Counted from the first letter of the stretch, positions 53,960 through 63,908 are shown. The stretch: DNA of 64,000 nucleotides from Roseicitreum antarcticum (GCF_014681765.1 NZ_CP061498.1:806001-870000), one strand, 5' to 3'. Numbers and translations are program-made. Notes: a model not told the origin generated them from the sequence alone.

Positions 53960-55105
53960 TCACGCACCCGGGCTGAGTGCGGTGCGGCGCAGCGCGTCAC
54001 GGTTGAGTGCAAGCCAGAAGGCCGTGGTGATCAGTGGCCCGTTTTCGACCTCGTTGCTGGCAATCAAGTCCATCAGCGTCTGGAACGGCACGATATGGGA
54101 TCGGATATCCTCATCCTCGCCTTCCACGCCGGCGACGCCCGCTGCGGCGTCAGGCAGCTCGCACAGCGCAAGGTAATTGTAGAGGTATTCGGTCACCGCG
54201 CCGGGACTGGGATAGCCGCGCGACACTTCGGTCAGGTCGGTCAGGATCAGCCGCGCCTCTTCCTCGGCCTCGCGGCGGGCGGCGGTCTGCGGTGCCTCAC
54301 CGGGGTCGATCCGCCCTGCGATGCATTCCAGCGACCAGGGGTTGCGGTCGCCGCGCGCCAATACCCCATAGCGGAACTGTTCCACCAGAAGCACCACATC
54401 GCGCACCGGGTCATAGGGCAGCACCGTCACCGCATCCGCCATGATGAAGGCCGCGCGCCGCGCGACATCGCTGTAACTGCCGTCAAACCGGCGAAACCGC
54501 AGGTCGGACACCTCGACCCCGAAGAAATACGCATAGGGCCGGTCGAAATGCACCGTCTCTATGTCACCGGGCGCGGGTTGGCGGCGCAGGCGGGCGGGCG
54601 CGGAGGCGGCCTGCGCACGCAGATGGGCATCCGCCCGGGCCAGCGCCATGGGATAGCGCACCCGCGCCGCGTCAGGTGTGGCGGGATTGCGGGCAATGGC
54701 CATAACCTCGGACACGGCGTGCGCGCTCATCGCTCCGTAGCTGGCCGCCCAGTGGTCCAGATTCCAGTCGCCCGCGGTTTCCCACGCGTTATCGGCAGGC
54801 AGGTAGACCTGCGCGGCGACGGGCGCATCGTCCCCGACGCACAGGGCAGTACGGGTCGCGCGCGTGTAGCCGAACGCGCCTTCATAAAGATCCAGCGCGG
54901 CAACAGCGCTGTCCGGCAGGTCAACCAGCAGCCCCTCGGCACCCGCCGCCCCGTCGTCCACACACAGCAGCGGAAAAGCCTGCCCCACCACCGCGCGCAC
55001 CGCATGGCCCGGCAGGGACGCAGGGCGCCCGGCAGGCGCGCAGCCCGCAACCGCATCGAACAGCGGTGCGTGCTGCAAGGTTCCGTACAGAAATACCGCC
55101 ACCAT
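53960..55105 (-). CDS. trgB: TrgB-like fusion: GGCT/AIG2-like domain plus Nudix domain
   Basis: Predicted 381 aa. The N-terminal part (VAVFLYGTLQHAPLFDAVAG) is a gamma-glutamylcyclotransferase-like fold; the C-terminal part is a Nudix domain with the box GRIDPGEAPQTAARREAEEE then ARL, where the box's Gly is replaced by Arg. Related Nudix proteins split ADP-ribose. The TrgB name comes from a Rhodobacter tellurite-resistance locus; here it follows trgA after 2 bp, which supports the name. The active substrate is unknown. Confidence 0.85.
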   Translation of the reverse strand: MVAVFLYGTLQHAPLFDAVAGCAPAGRPASLPGHAVRAVVGQAFPLLCVDDGAAGAEGLLVDLPDSAVAALDLYEGAFGYTRATRTALCVGDDAPVAAQVYLPADNAWETAGDWNLDHWAASYGAMSAHAVSEVMAIARNPATPDAARVRYPMALARADAHLRAQAASAPARLRRQPAPGDIETVHFDRPYAYFFGVEVSDLRFRRFDGSYSDVARRAAFIMADAVTVLPYDPVRDVVLLVEQFRYGVLARGDRNPWSLECIAGRIDPGEAPQTAARREAEEEARLILTDLTEVSRGYPSPGAVTEYLYNYLALCELPDAAAGVAGVEGEDEDIRSHIVPFQTLMDLIASNEVENGPLITTAFWLALNRDALRRTALSPGA

Positions 55106-55107
55106 TC

Positions 55108-55563
55108 TCAGCCCTTTCGCCGCCCCTCAAACCACCGGAAGGCGGCCACCACAATCAGCCCTACAAGCGCGCTGCCAAGGGCCGCTTGCGTCAGGAACCC
55201 GGCATCCCACATCGGTGTGACAAATTCCTGAAGGATGGCGAAGAAACCAAGCACCGCTTCTTCCACGCCGTCGTATTCCATGTCGTAGCCGCGCCGGAAG
55301 ACCTGCGCCACCCCCAACACCGCCATGGCCACGATCGCCGCCACCACCAGCGCCTGCATCGTGGCCCAGATGCCCATGACCACGCGCCTGTCGATCCGGG
55401 GGCCCAGCATTGCCCAGCCAATCCACCCGGCGCTTAGCGCGACGATGACTTCCAACATGCCGCTGGCACGAAATTCCGGGTCCAGCGCCCGGTAGGCACC
55501 AGTCAGCACCAGCGCCAATACCGCCAGAAGCAGCGCAGCGGTCGCCCGTGTCAGGGTGAACAT
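55108..55563 (-). CDS. trgA: TrgA-family membrane protein
   Basis: Predicted 151 aa with four membrane helices (first about 5-25). The pattern GWAMLGPRIDRR, FRRGYDMEYDGVEEAVLGFF and a final helix plus basic tail fits the TrgA family linked to tellurite resistance in Rhodobacter. It sits 12 bp after cfa and 2 bp before trgB. AGGAAG precedes the ATG; a TTG two codons upstream is an alternative start. Confidence 0.8.
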   Translation of the reverse strand: MFTLTRATAALLLAVLALVLTGAYRALDPEFRASGMLEVIVALSAGWIGWAMLGPRIDRRVVMGIWATMQALVVAAIVAMAVLGVAQVFRRGYDMEYDGVEEAVLGFFAILQEFVTPMWDAGFLTQAALGSALVGLIVVAAFRWFEGRRKG

Positions 55564-55575
55564 GGCCAAGGCTTC

Positions 55576-56787
55576 CTATGCCGGGCGGGTAACCGTGAAT
55601 TGCGTCACATCGCAGATGCCGGTATGGAACGCCGCCGCGCAGGAGGTCAGGTAGAAATCCCACATCCGCCGGAACCGCATGTCATATCCCATCTTGCTGA
55701 CATCATCCCAGCGCGCGCTGAAGGCATCGTGCCAGCGGCGCAGCGTCTGGCTGTAGCTGCCACCAAACTCGACCGAGCCGTCAACGTCAAGCCCCACCCG
55801 CGCGGCCTGCGCGCGCAGCGCCTTATCCGCGCCCAGCATCCCACCCGGGAAGATGTATTTCTGAATGAAATCAACATTGCGGCGATAGATATCAAAGCGT
55901 GCGTCGGGCACGGTGATCACCTGCAACGTGGCGCGACATCCCGGTTTCAGCCGGGCGCGCAGGGTTTCGAAATAGACCGGCCAGTAGCGTTCGCCGACGG
56001 CCTCGAACATCTCGATACTGGCGATGCCGTCATAGATGCCGGTCTCGTCGCGATAATCTTGCATGCGGATGTCCACGCGGTCGGACAGCCCGGCGGCCGC
56101 GATGCGGGCCACGGCGTAATCATGCTGCGCCTGGCTGATCGTCAGCCCGGTCACTTTCAGCCCGCGCTGGCCTGCCGCATATTCGGCGAAACCGCCCCAG
56201 CCGCAGCCGATTTCCAGCACATGATCGCCCGGCTGCACCTGCATCCGATCCACCATCGAGGCATATTTCTGCTCTTGCGCCTTTTCCAGCGACTCCTGCC
56301 CCGTGCGGAACAATGCCGAGGAATAGGTCATGGAATCGTCGAGCCACAATTTGTAGAAATCGTTGCCGAGATCATAATGGTACGAAATATTGCGCCGCGC
56401 CTGCGTCTTGGAGTTCGAGCGCAGCCAGTGGCGCATCTTCTCGAAGGCACGCACCAGGCGCATAGGCAAGAAATCATCATAAAGCGCGGGGTTGTCGTCA
56501 TGGATCAGGTCCATGAAGGCCTGCAGGTCGGGGGTGGACCACCAGCCGTCCATATACGCCTCGGAGAAACCAAGATCGCCGTCGCGGATCAGGCGGGCGA
56601 AAACCTCGACATTGTGGATGTCGATTTCCGCGACGAAACCGGGCTTTTCCCCTTCCACACGGAAGCGGCGGCCATCGGGCAGCACCAAATCCAGCCGCCC
56701 CTTGTTGATCCGTCCGGCCAGGTCAAAGGCCCGTGCGAAATAGCGCGGCAGATCAGTCTGCCCCTGTGTCGTTGTCAGTACCGCCAT
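55576..56787 (-). CDS. cfa: Cyclopropane-fatty-acyl-phospholipid synthase
   Basis: Predicted 403 aa. It adds a methylene group from SAM to unsaturated acyl chains of membrane lipids. SAM motif VLEIGCGWGGFAEYAA, then YDGIASIEMFEAVGERYWPV, QKYIFPGGML and RRWHDAF are family marks; the N-terminal domain has the lipid-binding region. It is the first of cfa-trgA-trgB and lies 134 bp after phr. Confidence 0.94.
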   Translation of the reverse strand: MAVLTTTQGQTDLPRYFARAFDLAGRINKGRLDLVLPDGRRFRVEGEKPGFVAEIDIHNVEVFARLIRDGDLGFSEAYMDGWWSTPDLQAFMDLIHDDNPALYDDFLPMRLVRAFEKMRHWLRSNSKTQARRNISYHYDLGNDFYKLWLDDSMTYSSALFRTGQESLEKAQEQKYASMVDRMQVQPGDHVLEIGCGWGGFAEYAAGQRGLKVTGLTISQAQHDYAVARIAAAGLSDRVDIRMQDYRDETGIYDGIASIEMFEAVGERYWPVYFETLRARLKPGCRATLQVITVPDARFDIYRRNVDFIQKYIFPGGMLGADKALRAQAARVGLDVDGSVEFGGSYSQTLRRWHDAFSARWDDVSKMGYDMRFRRMWDFYLTSCAAAFHTGICDVTQFTVTRPA

Positions 56788-56810
56788 GTGTTCCCCGTCG
56801 GTTTAAGTGG

Positions 56811-56840
56811 TTATTACCCATATACGGGGCAAAGTTCCAA
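56811..56840 (-). promoter_or_regulatory. Candidate promoter of cfa-trgA-trgB
   Basis: On the minus strand TTGGAA (56840-56835) and TAATAA (56816-56811) are spaced by 18 bp and lie about 25 bp before the cfa ATG. This is a plausible sigma-70 promoter but the boxes are not perfect. Confidence 0.35.
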
Positions 56841-56921
56841 GAGTTTCTGTTTTGTAACGCTGTAGGCCCGCCCGCGCGCAATCATGCGCCATCGCTTTGG
56901 GCAAGGTGTCATTTCGTGCCA

Positions 56922-58343
56922 TCACTTGCCTCTGTCGCGGGCGCTGTAAGCCTCTAGCGCGCGCGCGCGGCCATCCGACAGCGAGATCATGGGCGCAGGG
57001 TCAGGCGCATCGGGGCTAAGGCCCCAAGCCTTCGGGCAGGCGTCATAGAATGCCAGCGCAAGGTCCGAGGCCCCACTGCCCCGCGTCTGCAGCCAGCGCC
57101 GCCGGTAGACACCTTTGGCATCAAACTTTTCCGCCTGCGTATCAGGGTTGAAGATGCGGAAATAGGGGCTGGCATCGGGGCCAGAGCCCGCCGCCCATTG
57201 CCAGCCCATCGCATTCGCCGCCGGGTCCCAGTCGATCAGACAATCTGCGAACCAGTCCAGCCCGACGCGCCAATGCGTCATCAGATGCTTGGTCAGGTAC
57301 GAGGCTACGATCATCCGGCCCCGGTTGTGCATGGTCCCGGTCACGTACATCTCGCGCATCGCGGCATCGACCAGGGCGACGCCGGTGCGGCCCTGTTGCC
57401 AGCGCCGGATCTGCGGCCCCTCGGCCTGCCAGGGGAAGCTGTCCCATTCGGGCTTCCAGTTGCGGGTCAGGATTTCGGGGGTGTGGAACATCAGGTGATA
57501 GGCGAATTCGCGCCAGACCAGTTCCTTCAAGAAGGTCTCGGCCCCCGCTGCGCCCTCGGCCAGTGCGCGTTGCCCGGCGTGCCAGATGGTGCGGGGTCCG
57601 ATCTCGCCATAGGTCAGGTTTTCCGACAGGCGCGAAGTGCCGGGGGCGGCAGGCAGATCGCGCTGCGCCTTGTAATCAGCAATCGGCCCGTCCGTGAAAT
57701 GCGCCAGCCGGTCCAGCGCCAGCGCCTCGCCGACATTGGTATGCGGCGCGACAACATCGGCGCCGCGCTGCATGGCATCGCCAAGGCGCAAATCCTCCAG
57801 CGCGTCCGAGGCGGGCCAGTCGGCAGGCGCGATCAGGCGCTTTGGCGCGGGTTCGGGCGCATCCACCTCGCGGCCCGCGACGGCGCGCCAGAAGGGGGTG
57901 TAGACGCGGTAAAAGCCGCCCTGCCCGGTCTTCACCGTCCAGGGTTCAAACAGCAAGTGACCGGGAAAGCTGCGTGCATCCAGCCCCGCGTCGCGCAGGG
58001 CGGATTTCACGTCGCTGTCGCGCGCCTGCGCAGCATCGTCATATTGCCGCCCCCACCAGACCGACCCCGCGCCGGTTTCCGCAATCAGGTCGCGCAAGAC
58101 CGTCAGCGCCGGGCCGCGCCGCAAGATCAGGCGCGCGCCGAGTTTCTCCAGCGCCGCACCAAACGCCGCCAACCCCAGCCCCAGCCGCCATTTGGGTGCC
58201 GCGCCCAGCCCCTCGACCGCATCATCACAGATGAAAACCGGAACCAGCGGCCTGCCGGTTGCCACCGCCTGGGCCAGCAGCAGGTTGTCGGCGGTGCGCA
58301 TATCGCGGCGCACCCACCAAAGGATCGCGGAAGTATCAATCAT
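56922..58343 (-). CDS. phr: Deoxyribodipyrimidine photolyase
   Basis: Predicted 473 aa. It repairs UV-induced pyrimidine dimers with light, using FAD and an antenna. The N-terminal antenna domain starts AILWWVRRDMRTADNLLL; the C-terminal FAD domain has TFLKELVWREFAYHLMFHTP, TGVALVDAAMREMYVTGTMH and NRGRMIVASYLTKHLM, ending with FNPDTQAEKFDAKGVYRRRW. It lies upstream of cfa on the same strand. Confidence 0.95.
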   Translation of the reverse strand: MIDTSAILWWVRRDMRTADNLLLAQAVATGRPLVPVFICDDAVEGLGAAPKWRLGLGLAAFGAALEKLGARLILRRGPALTVLRDLIAETGAGSVWWGRQYDDAAQARDSDVKSALRDAGLDARSFPGHLLFEPWTVKTGQGGFYRVYTPFWRAVAGREVDAPEPAPKRLIAPADWPASDALEDLRLGDAMQRGADVVAPHTNVGEALALDRLAHFTDGPIADYKAQRDLPAAPGTSRLSENLTYGEIGPRTIWHAGQRALAEGAAGAETFLKELVWREFAYHLMFHTPEILTRNWKPEWDSFPWQAEGPQIRRWQQGRTGVALVDAAMREMYVTGTMHNRGRMIVASYLTKHLMTHWRVGLDWFADCLIDWDPAANAMGWQWAAGSGPDASPYFRIFNPDTQAEKFDAKGVYRRRWLQTRGSGASDLALAFYDACPKAWGLSPDAPDPAPMISLSDGRARALEAYSARDRGK

Positions 58344-58798
58344 GCCTGCCCGTTACACCGAAGTCGTTGTGTTAAAACATCTTAACGGTGATCTAGCAGG
58401 GTGCTGAAAAAGTCCATGCATTTCGGATTTTTCCGCCCGCAATCGGTGAAGCGGTTTCCCACCGGCGCGCAATGGCCCGGGCAATGCGCTGTGCCATCAG
58501 CCATCATGGCGGTGGGCGCGGACCCCGACACGCCAAAAGCCTAGCGCAACAGGCGCGTTCCGGTTCGTGCGCGCAGAACCTGCAATGCTACCGTATGGTC
58601 TGCGCGGGCGCAGAAAAGCGGTGCATTTCCATATCCGCCCATGGCCGACCGTCGTTCACAGTGTTGGCCGCAGCAGCCATAATCCAAAGAGGGGGTCACA
58701 CACCGTTTTTGAGCAGCTTGCCAATGGGGGCACCCAGTCTGTCACCCCGCATTTTCAATGAAGCGTCCAGCCGATACCCGGCATGAAGCAGCAGGCAT
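58344..58798. other. Gap between ccmE and phr
   Basis: About 455 bp without a supported gene. GGGTGCTGAAAAAGTCC (58399-58415) opens an imperfect hairpin with GGATTTTTCC and resembles ends of some insertion sequences; no transposase is visible. The phr promoter should lie at the left side. Confidence 0.5.
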
Positions 58799-59245
58799 TC
58801 AGCTTTCAGGCCGCCATTCGCCACTGGCTTTCAGCGCGTCCATGACCTCTTTCGGCATGTAGGTCTCATCATGTTTGGCCAGGATCTCATGCGCGATGAA
58901 GACACCATCGACCAGCCGACCTGTGCCGACCATCCCCTCATTTTCAGTAAACAGATCCGGCAGGATGCCACGATACGTCACGGGGACCGAGGCCGGGCCG
59001 TCCGTCACACGAAACGACACCGTATCAGACTGGCCGCGCACGATGCTGCCAGCCTCGACCAGCCCACCGATGCGAAACACTTCCGTCTCGGTTGGCGGGG
59101 CGGCGACAACTTCGGAGGGCGAGCGGAAAAAATTGATCCCGTCACGCATCCCATAGCCGATCAGTGCAGTGGACAGCGCCAACGCTACCGCAGCCACAGC
59201 GATCACCTGAATGCGCCGCTTTTTCTTCAGCGATTTGAACGCCAT
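58799..59245 (-). CDS. ccmE: Cytochrome c maturation protein CcmE
   Basis: Predicted 148 aa. CcmE is the periplasmic heme chaperone that covalently binds heme before transfer to apocytochrome c. It has a membrane anchor (about 12-32) and the heme-binding His125 and Tyr129 in AHEILAKHDETYMP. No other ccm gene is in the window. It follows argC after 11 bp. Confidence 0.95.
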   Translation of the reverse strand: MAFKSLKKKRRIQVIAVAAVALALSTALIGYGMRDGINFFRSPSEVVAAPPTETEVFRIGGLVEAGSIVRGQSDTVSFRVTDGPASVPVTYRGILPDLFTENEGMVGTGRLVDGVFIAHEILAKHDETYMPKEVMDALKASGEWRPES

Positions 59246-59256
59246 GCCTTACCCCC

Positions 59257-60285
59257 CTACGGAAACAGCGGCGCGAACATCAGGCCCGCTGTCTCATCCA
59301 GCCCCAACATCAGGTTGGCGTTCTGTACTGCCTGCCCGCTGGACCCCTTCGTCAGGTTATCCAGTACCGCAAACACCGAAGCCCGTCCGGCAACGCGATC
59401 CGCCACAACACCAATATGCACGAAATTGGACCCGCGCACATCATGTGTCGAGGGGAGTGTGCCAAAGGGTAGCACATGAATGAAGACCTCATCGGCATAG
59501 CGGTCGGACAAAACGCCGTGGATCGCCGCCGCATCGCCCTGCACCCAGGCCGAAGCAAGGATGCCCCGGTTCATCGGGATCAGATGCGGGGTGAACTGAA
59601 CCTGCACCGGGCGGCCAGCGGCACGGCTGAATTCCTGATCGAACTCGCCCAGATGCCGGTGGGTGCCGCCTGCGGCATAGGGCTGCGCGCCCTCGGACAA
59701 TTCGGCGTGCAGAAGGTTCTCCTTCAGCGACCGGCCCGCACCAGAGACACCGCATTTCAGGTCCAGAATGATCTGATCCAGGTCGATCACCCCGGCCTCG
59801 ATCAGCGGGCGCAGGGCAAATTGGCCGGTGGCGGCGTTGCAGCCGGTACCCGCAACCAGCCGGGCGCTGCGGATGTCATCGCGGTAAAACTCGGTCAGGC
59901 CATAGATTGCCTGCTTTTGCAATTCGGGCGCATCATGTGCCTTGCCGTACCATTTCTGATAGGCCGCCGGGTCACGCAGCCGGAAATCTGCCGACAGATC
60001 GACGACCTTCAGGTCAGCGGGCAGAGCCTTGATGACGCTTTGCGATGTGGCATGCGGCAGGGCGCAGAACGCCAGATCAATGCCGCTGAAATCCACATCC
60101 TCGATCCGCGTCAGATCGGGCAGGTCCATGTGGCGCAGGAAGGGGAACACCTGTGCCATGGCCATGCCCGCCTTGCGGTCCCCGGTCAGCGCGGCGATAC
60201 GCATGTCGGGATGGGTGGCGATGATGCGCACCAGTTCCGCGCCAGTGTACCCGCTGGCGCCCAGAATGGCGATGTTCTTCGTCAT
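59257..60285 (-). CDS. argC: N-acetyl-gamma-glutamyl-phosphate reductase
   Basis: Predicted 342 aa. NADPH-dependent third step of arginine synthesis. The Rossmann motif is [15 protein letters not shown] (7-21) and the active Cys is C149 in [13 protein letters not shown]. The C-terminal part has the region [20 protein letters not shown]. It is upstream of ccmE with 11 bp between. Confidence 0.95.
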   Translation of the reverse strand: MTKNIAILGASGYTGAELVRIIATHPDMRIAALTGDRKAGMAMAQVFPFLRHMDLPDLTRIEDVDFSGIDLAFCALPHATSQSVIKALPADLKVVDLSADFRLRDPAAYQKWYGKAHDAPELQKQAIYGLTEFYRDDIRSARLVAGTGCNAATGQFALRPLIEAGVIDLDQIILDLKCGVSGAGRSLKENLLHAELSEGAQPYAAGGTHRHLGEFDQEFSRAAGRPVQVQFTPHLIPMNRGILASAWVQGDAAAIHGVLSDRYADEVFIHVLPFGTLPSTHDVRGSNFVHIGVVADRVAGRASVFAVLDNLTKGSSGQAVQNANLMLGLDETAGLMFAPLFP

Positions 60286-60345
60286 GGCATGGTTTCCCTG
60301 ATAACTACCCGCCCCTGATACGCCAGTCCGGCGGGGCGGTCCAGA

Positions 60346-61146
60346 TCAGACCGTATCACCATGCCCGTCGCGCAGCCCTTCGCGCACCCGATGCGCCAGC
60401 GCGATGAATTCCGGGCTGTCGCGGATATCGAGCGGACGCTCGCGCGGCAAGGGGCTGTCGATCACATCGGTGATGCGGCCCGGGCGTGGCGACATGACGA
60501 CGATTTTCGTGGACAGATACACCGCCTCGGGGATCGAATGGGTGACAAAACCGATGGTTTTCTGCGTCCGTGCCCACAGGGCCAGAAGCTGTTCGTTCAG
60601 GTGGTCGCGCACGATTTCATCCAGCGCGCCAAAGGGTTCATCCATCAAGAGCAGATCGGCATCGAAGGCCAGTGCGCGGGCGATGCTGGCGCGTTGCTGC
60701 ATGCCACCCGATAATTGCCACGGAAACTTGTTCGCAAACCCGGCCAGATCCACCAGATCCAGCACGCGTTCCGCACGTTCCCGCTGTTCGGCGCGGCTAA
60801 AGCCCACGATCTCCAGCGGCAGGCAGATATTGCCCATGATCGTGCGCCACGGATAGAGGCCCGCCGCCTGAAACACATAGCCATAAGCGCGCGCCTTGCG
60901 GGCCGCTTCGGGCGTCATGCCGTTAACGGTGATACTGCCGCCCGTGGGTTGTTCGAGATCGGCGATGACACGCAGGAAAGTCGTCTTGCCGCAGCCCGAG
61001 GGGCCGATGAAGCTGACAAAGTCGCCTTTGTTGATGGTCAGGTTAACCCCTGTCAACGCCTGTATCGGCCCGTCATTGGTGTGGAACGTCAGTTCCAGAT
61101 CGCGCGCTTCGATTACTGGCGCCTCGACGCCTGCCAAATCTTTCAT
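60346..61146 (-). CDS. ABC transporter ATP-binding protein (nitrate/taurine/pyrimidine type)
   Basis: Predicted 266 aa. Walker A is GPSGCGKTT (48-56), the Q loop is in YVFQAAGLYPW, the signature is LSGGMQQR and Walker B is LLLMDEPFGALD. It belongs to the NitT/TauT-like import ATPases. Next to dihydropyrimidinase it probably energises uptake of a pyrimidine, hydantoin or related compound. The permease and binding protein are not in the window. I start at MKDLAGVEAP, 10 bp after the dihydropyrimidinase stop. Confidence 0.9.
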   Translation of the reverse strand: MKDLAGVEAPVIEARDLELTFHTNDGPIQALTGVNLTINKGDFVSFIGPSGCGKTTFLRVIADLEQPTGGSITVNGMTPEAARKARAYGYVFQAAGLYPWRTIMGNICLPLEIVGFSRAEQRERAERVLDLVDLAGFANKFPWQLSGGMQQRASIARALAFDADLLLMDEPFGALDEIVRDHLNEQLLALWARTQKTIGFVTHSIPEAVYLSTKIVVMSPRPGRITDVIDSPLPRERPLDIRDSPEFIALAHRVREGLRDGHGDTV

Positions 61147-61156
61147 CAAGGCCCCC

Positions 61157-62611
61157 TCAGACGCCACTGGCGGGAATGCCGCTGCGCTGGATCGGGCGCG
61201 GCGCGGTCAGGTCTTTCCATGCGCTGAGTGCCGTGTTGACCGGGCCATTGGCGGCGCGGGGGACGAATTCGCCATGCCCCTCGGCCCCGATGATCGCGCC
61301 ATCGTTCACCGCGACACGCCCGCGTGTCAGGGTATAGCGCGGCAGGCCGGTGACAGCTTTGCCCTCGAACACGTTGTAATCAATGGCGGATTGCTGATGC
61401 TTGGCGCTGATGGTTTTTGACTTGGCCGGGTCCCAGACCACGATGTCAGCATCCGAGCCGACCGAAATCGCGCCCTTGCGCGGATACATCCCGAAGATCT
61501 TGGCGACATTGGTCGACGTGACGGCGACGAATTCATTCATCGTGATCCGCCCAGTCATCACGCCGTAGGTCCAGAGCATCGGCATCCGGTCCTCCAGCCC
61601 TCCCGTCCCGTTCGGGATCTTGGTGAAATCGCCCGCGCCAAAGCGTTTCTGATCGGTGGTGAACGCGCAATGATCTGTCGCCACGACAGAAAGCGAGCCC
61701 GCCGACAGCCCGGCCCACAGGCTGTCCTGGTGCATCTTGTTGCGGAACGGCGGCGACATGACGCGGCGCGCGGCATGGTCCCAATCGGCGTTGAAATATT
61801 CGGATTCGTCCAGCGTCAGGTGCTGGATCAGGGGTTCGCCATAGACACGCTTGCCCTGCTGGCGGGCACGGCGGATGGCCTCGTGGCTGTCTTCGCAGCT
61901 GGTGTGCACGACATAGAGCGGCACTCCGGCCATATCGGCGATCATGATGGCGCGGTTCGTCGCCTCACCTTCCACCTGCGGCGGGCGGGAATAGGCGTGG
62001 CCTTCAGGGCCGGAATTGCCGTCGGCCAGCAGCTTGGCGGACAGTTCGGCCACCACATCGCCGTTTTCCGCATGCACCATGGCCAGCCCGCCAAGATCGC
62101 GCAGGCGGCGGAAACTGGCGAAAAGCTCGTCATCATTCACCATCAGCGCGCCTTTGTAGGCGAGGAAGTGCTTGAAGCTGGTGATGCCGCGGTCGGTCAC
62201 CTCCTTCATCTCGTCAAACACCTGCTGTGACCACCAGGTGATCGCCATGTGATAGCTGTAGTCGCAATGCGCGCGGGTCGATTTGTTCGACCACATCTGC
62301 AGAGCGTCCAGCAGGCCCTGCCCGGGCGACGGCAGCGCAAAGTCGATCACCATGGTGGTGCCGCCTGCAAGTGCGGCGCGGGTGCCGGATTCAAAGTCAT
62401 CGGCCGAATAGGTGCCCATGAAGGGCATTTCCAGATGCGTGTGCGGGTCAATCCCGCCGGGCATGACATAACAGCCGGTCGCATCGAGTTCGGTGCCGCC
62501 CGAAAGGTTCGCCCCGATCTCGGTGATCTTGCCCCCATCGACCCGCACATCGGCGCGGTAGGTCAGGTCATGGGTGACGATGGTGCCGTTCTTGATGATG
62601 GTTGTGGTCAT
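61157..62611 (-). CDS. hydA: Dihydropyrimidinase / D-hydantoinase
   Basis: Predicted 484 aa. It opens the ring of dihydropyrimidines or 5-substituted hydantoins. The metal His57 and His59 are in GGIDPHTHLEMP; the carboxylated Lys is K153 in KHFLAYKGAL; VATDHCAFTTDQK holds another ligand. It sits between the amidohydrolase upstream and the ABC ATPase downstream on the same strand. Confidence 0.94.
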   Translation of the reverse strand: MTTTIIKNGTIVTHDLTYRADVRVDGGKITEIGANLSGGTELDATGCYVMPGGIDPHTHLEMPFMGTYSADDFESGTRAALAGGTTMVIDFALPSPGQGLLDALQMWSNKSTRAHCDYSYHMAITWWSQQVFDEMKEVTDRGITSFKHFLAYKGALMVNDDELFASFRRLRDLGGLAMVHAENGDVVAELSAKLLADGNSGPEGHAYSRPPQVEGEATNRAIMIADMAGVPLYVVHTSCEDSHEAIRRARQQGKRVYGEPLIQHLTLDESEYFNADWDHAARRVMSPPFRNKMHQDSLWAGLSAGSLSVVATDHCAFTTDQKRFGAGDFTKIPNGTGGLEDRMPMLWTYGVMTGRITMNEFVAVTSTNVAKIFGMYPRKGAISVGSDADIVVWDPAKSKTISAKHQQSAIDYNVFEGKAVTGLPRYTLTRGRVAVNDGAIIGAEGHGEFVPRAANGPVNTALSAWKDLTAPRPIQRSGIPASGV

Positions 62612-62657
62612 GAATATTCCCTTATCGTTTGGCGGGCATCGTTGGGTGCGCGAAGCG

Positions 62658-63908
62658 TCAGCGAACGATTTCAGCAGTTTCTAGCACGGCGTGCATCAAA
62701 ACCTCGGTCCCGGCGGCAGCCCAATCCTTGGAGATTTCCTCGGCCTCGTTATGGCTCAACCCATCGACGCAGGGGCACATGATCATGGTCGTCGGGAACA
62801 GGCGGTTGATCCAGCAGGCATCATGGCCCGCACCCGAGATGATGTTCATATGGCTGTAGCCCAGCCGTTCGGCGGCATTGCGCACGCGGTCTACCAGCAC
62901 GGGATCAAACGCGGGCGGGTCGAAGAAGCCGATGACTTCGGAGTGGAATTCCAGCCCCAGGTCGGCGCATAGTTTTGGGGCGACAGTCCGCAATTCGGTC
63001 GCCATCGCCTCCAGCACCGGCAGAATGTGACTGCGGAAATCTATCGTGAAAACAACCTTTTCGGGGATGATGTTGCGACTGTTTGGGGTGACATCGATCT
63101 GCCCGATCGCGCCCACGGAATTGGGCTGATACTTCATCGCAATTTCGTGCACCAGTTCGGTCACCTGCGCGAGGCCCCGGCCCGCGTTGCGGCGCATCGG
63201 CATCGGAGTTGATCCGGTATGCTGCCCCTTGCCGGTGATCGTGCATTCCACCCAGCGCAGGCCCTGCCCATGGGTGACGACGCCGACATCCTTGCCCTCG
63301 GCCTCCAGGATCGGGCCCTGTTCGATGTGCAGCTCAAAGAAGGCGTGCATTTCACGTTTGCCGACCGGCTCATCGCCCTTCCAGCCGATACGCTCCAGTT
63401 CATCGCCGAACCGCAGGCCCTTGGCGTCGCGCCGGTCATAGGCCCAGTCCTGTTCCAGCACACCCGCGAATACACCGGATGCCAGCATGGCGGGGGCGAA
63501 GCGCGTTCCTTCCTCATTCGTCCAGTTCACAACGACGATGGGGCGACGGGTCTTGATGCCAAGATCGCGCAGCGAGCGGATGATCTCCAACCCCGCCAAA
63601 ACGCCCAGCACACCGTCATATTTGCCGCCCGTGGGCTGGGTATCGAGATGACTGCCGACATAGACCGGCAAGGCATCCGGGTCGGTCCCTTCAAACCGCA
63701 TGAACATGGTGCCCATGGTGTCGACGCCCATGGTGCCGCCCGCAGCCTCGCACCAGTCCTGAAACAGCTTGCGGCCCTCGGCGTCTTCATCGGTCACGGT
63801 CTGACGGTTGTTGCCGCCCGCGATGCCGGGGCCGATCTGCGCCATTTCCATCAGGCTGTCCCACAACCGGTCGGGGTTGATCTTGATATTGGCGGCGGGG
63901 GCAGTCAT
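62658..63908 (-). CDS. Zn-dependent N-carbamoyl amidohydrolase (M20 family)
   Basis: Predicted 416 aa. Metal ligand motifs are GSHLDTQPTGGKYDGVLG (His87, Asp98), NWTNEEGTRFAPAM (Glu132/133) and FELHIEQGP (His194). It removes carbamoyl groups from N-carbamoyl-beta-alanine or N-carbamoyl amino acids, the step after dihydropyrimidinase. Its place 46 bp upstream of hydA supports beta-ureidopropionase-like function. Confidence 0.93.
   Translation of the reverse strand: MTAPAANIKINPDRLWDSLMEMAQIGPGIAGGNNRQTVTDEDAEGRKLFQDWCEAAGGTMGVDTMGTMFMRFEGTDPDALPVYVGSHLDTQPTGGKYDGVLGVLAGLEIIRSLRDLGIKTRRPIVVVNWTNEEGTRFAPAMLASGVFAGVLEQDWAYDRRDAKGLRFGDELERIGWKGDEPVGKREMHAFFELHIEQGPILEAEGKDVGVVTHGQGLRWVECTITGKGQHTGSTPMPMRRNAGRGLAQVTELVHEIAMKYQPNSVGAIGQIDVTPNSRNIIPEKVVFTIDFRSHILPVLEAMATELRTVAPKLCADLGLEFHSEVIGFFDPPAFDPVLVDRVRNAAERLGYSHMNIISGAGHDACWINRLFPTTMIMCPCVDGLSHNEAEEISKDWAAAGTEVLMHAVLETAEIVR

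Noticed and set aside
58344-58420. RpoE-type (singlet oxygen) promoter before phr
   Set aside because: AGATCA and TAACA or TAAGAT are present but the spacing is wrong for every pair I tried.
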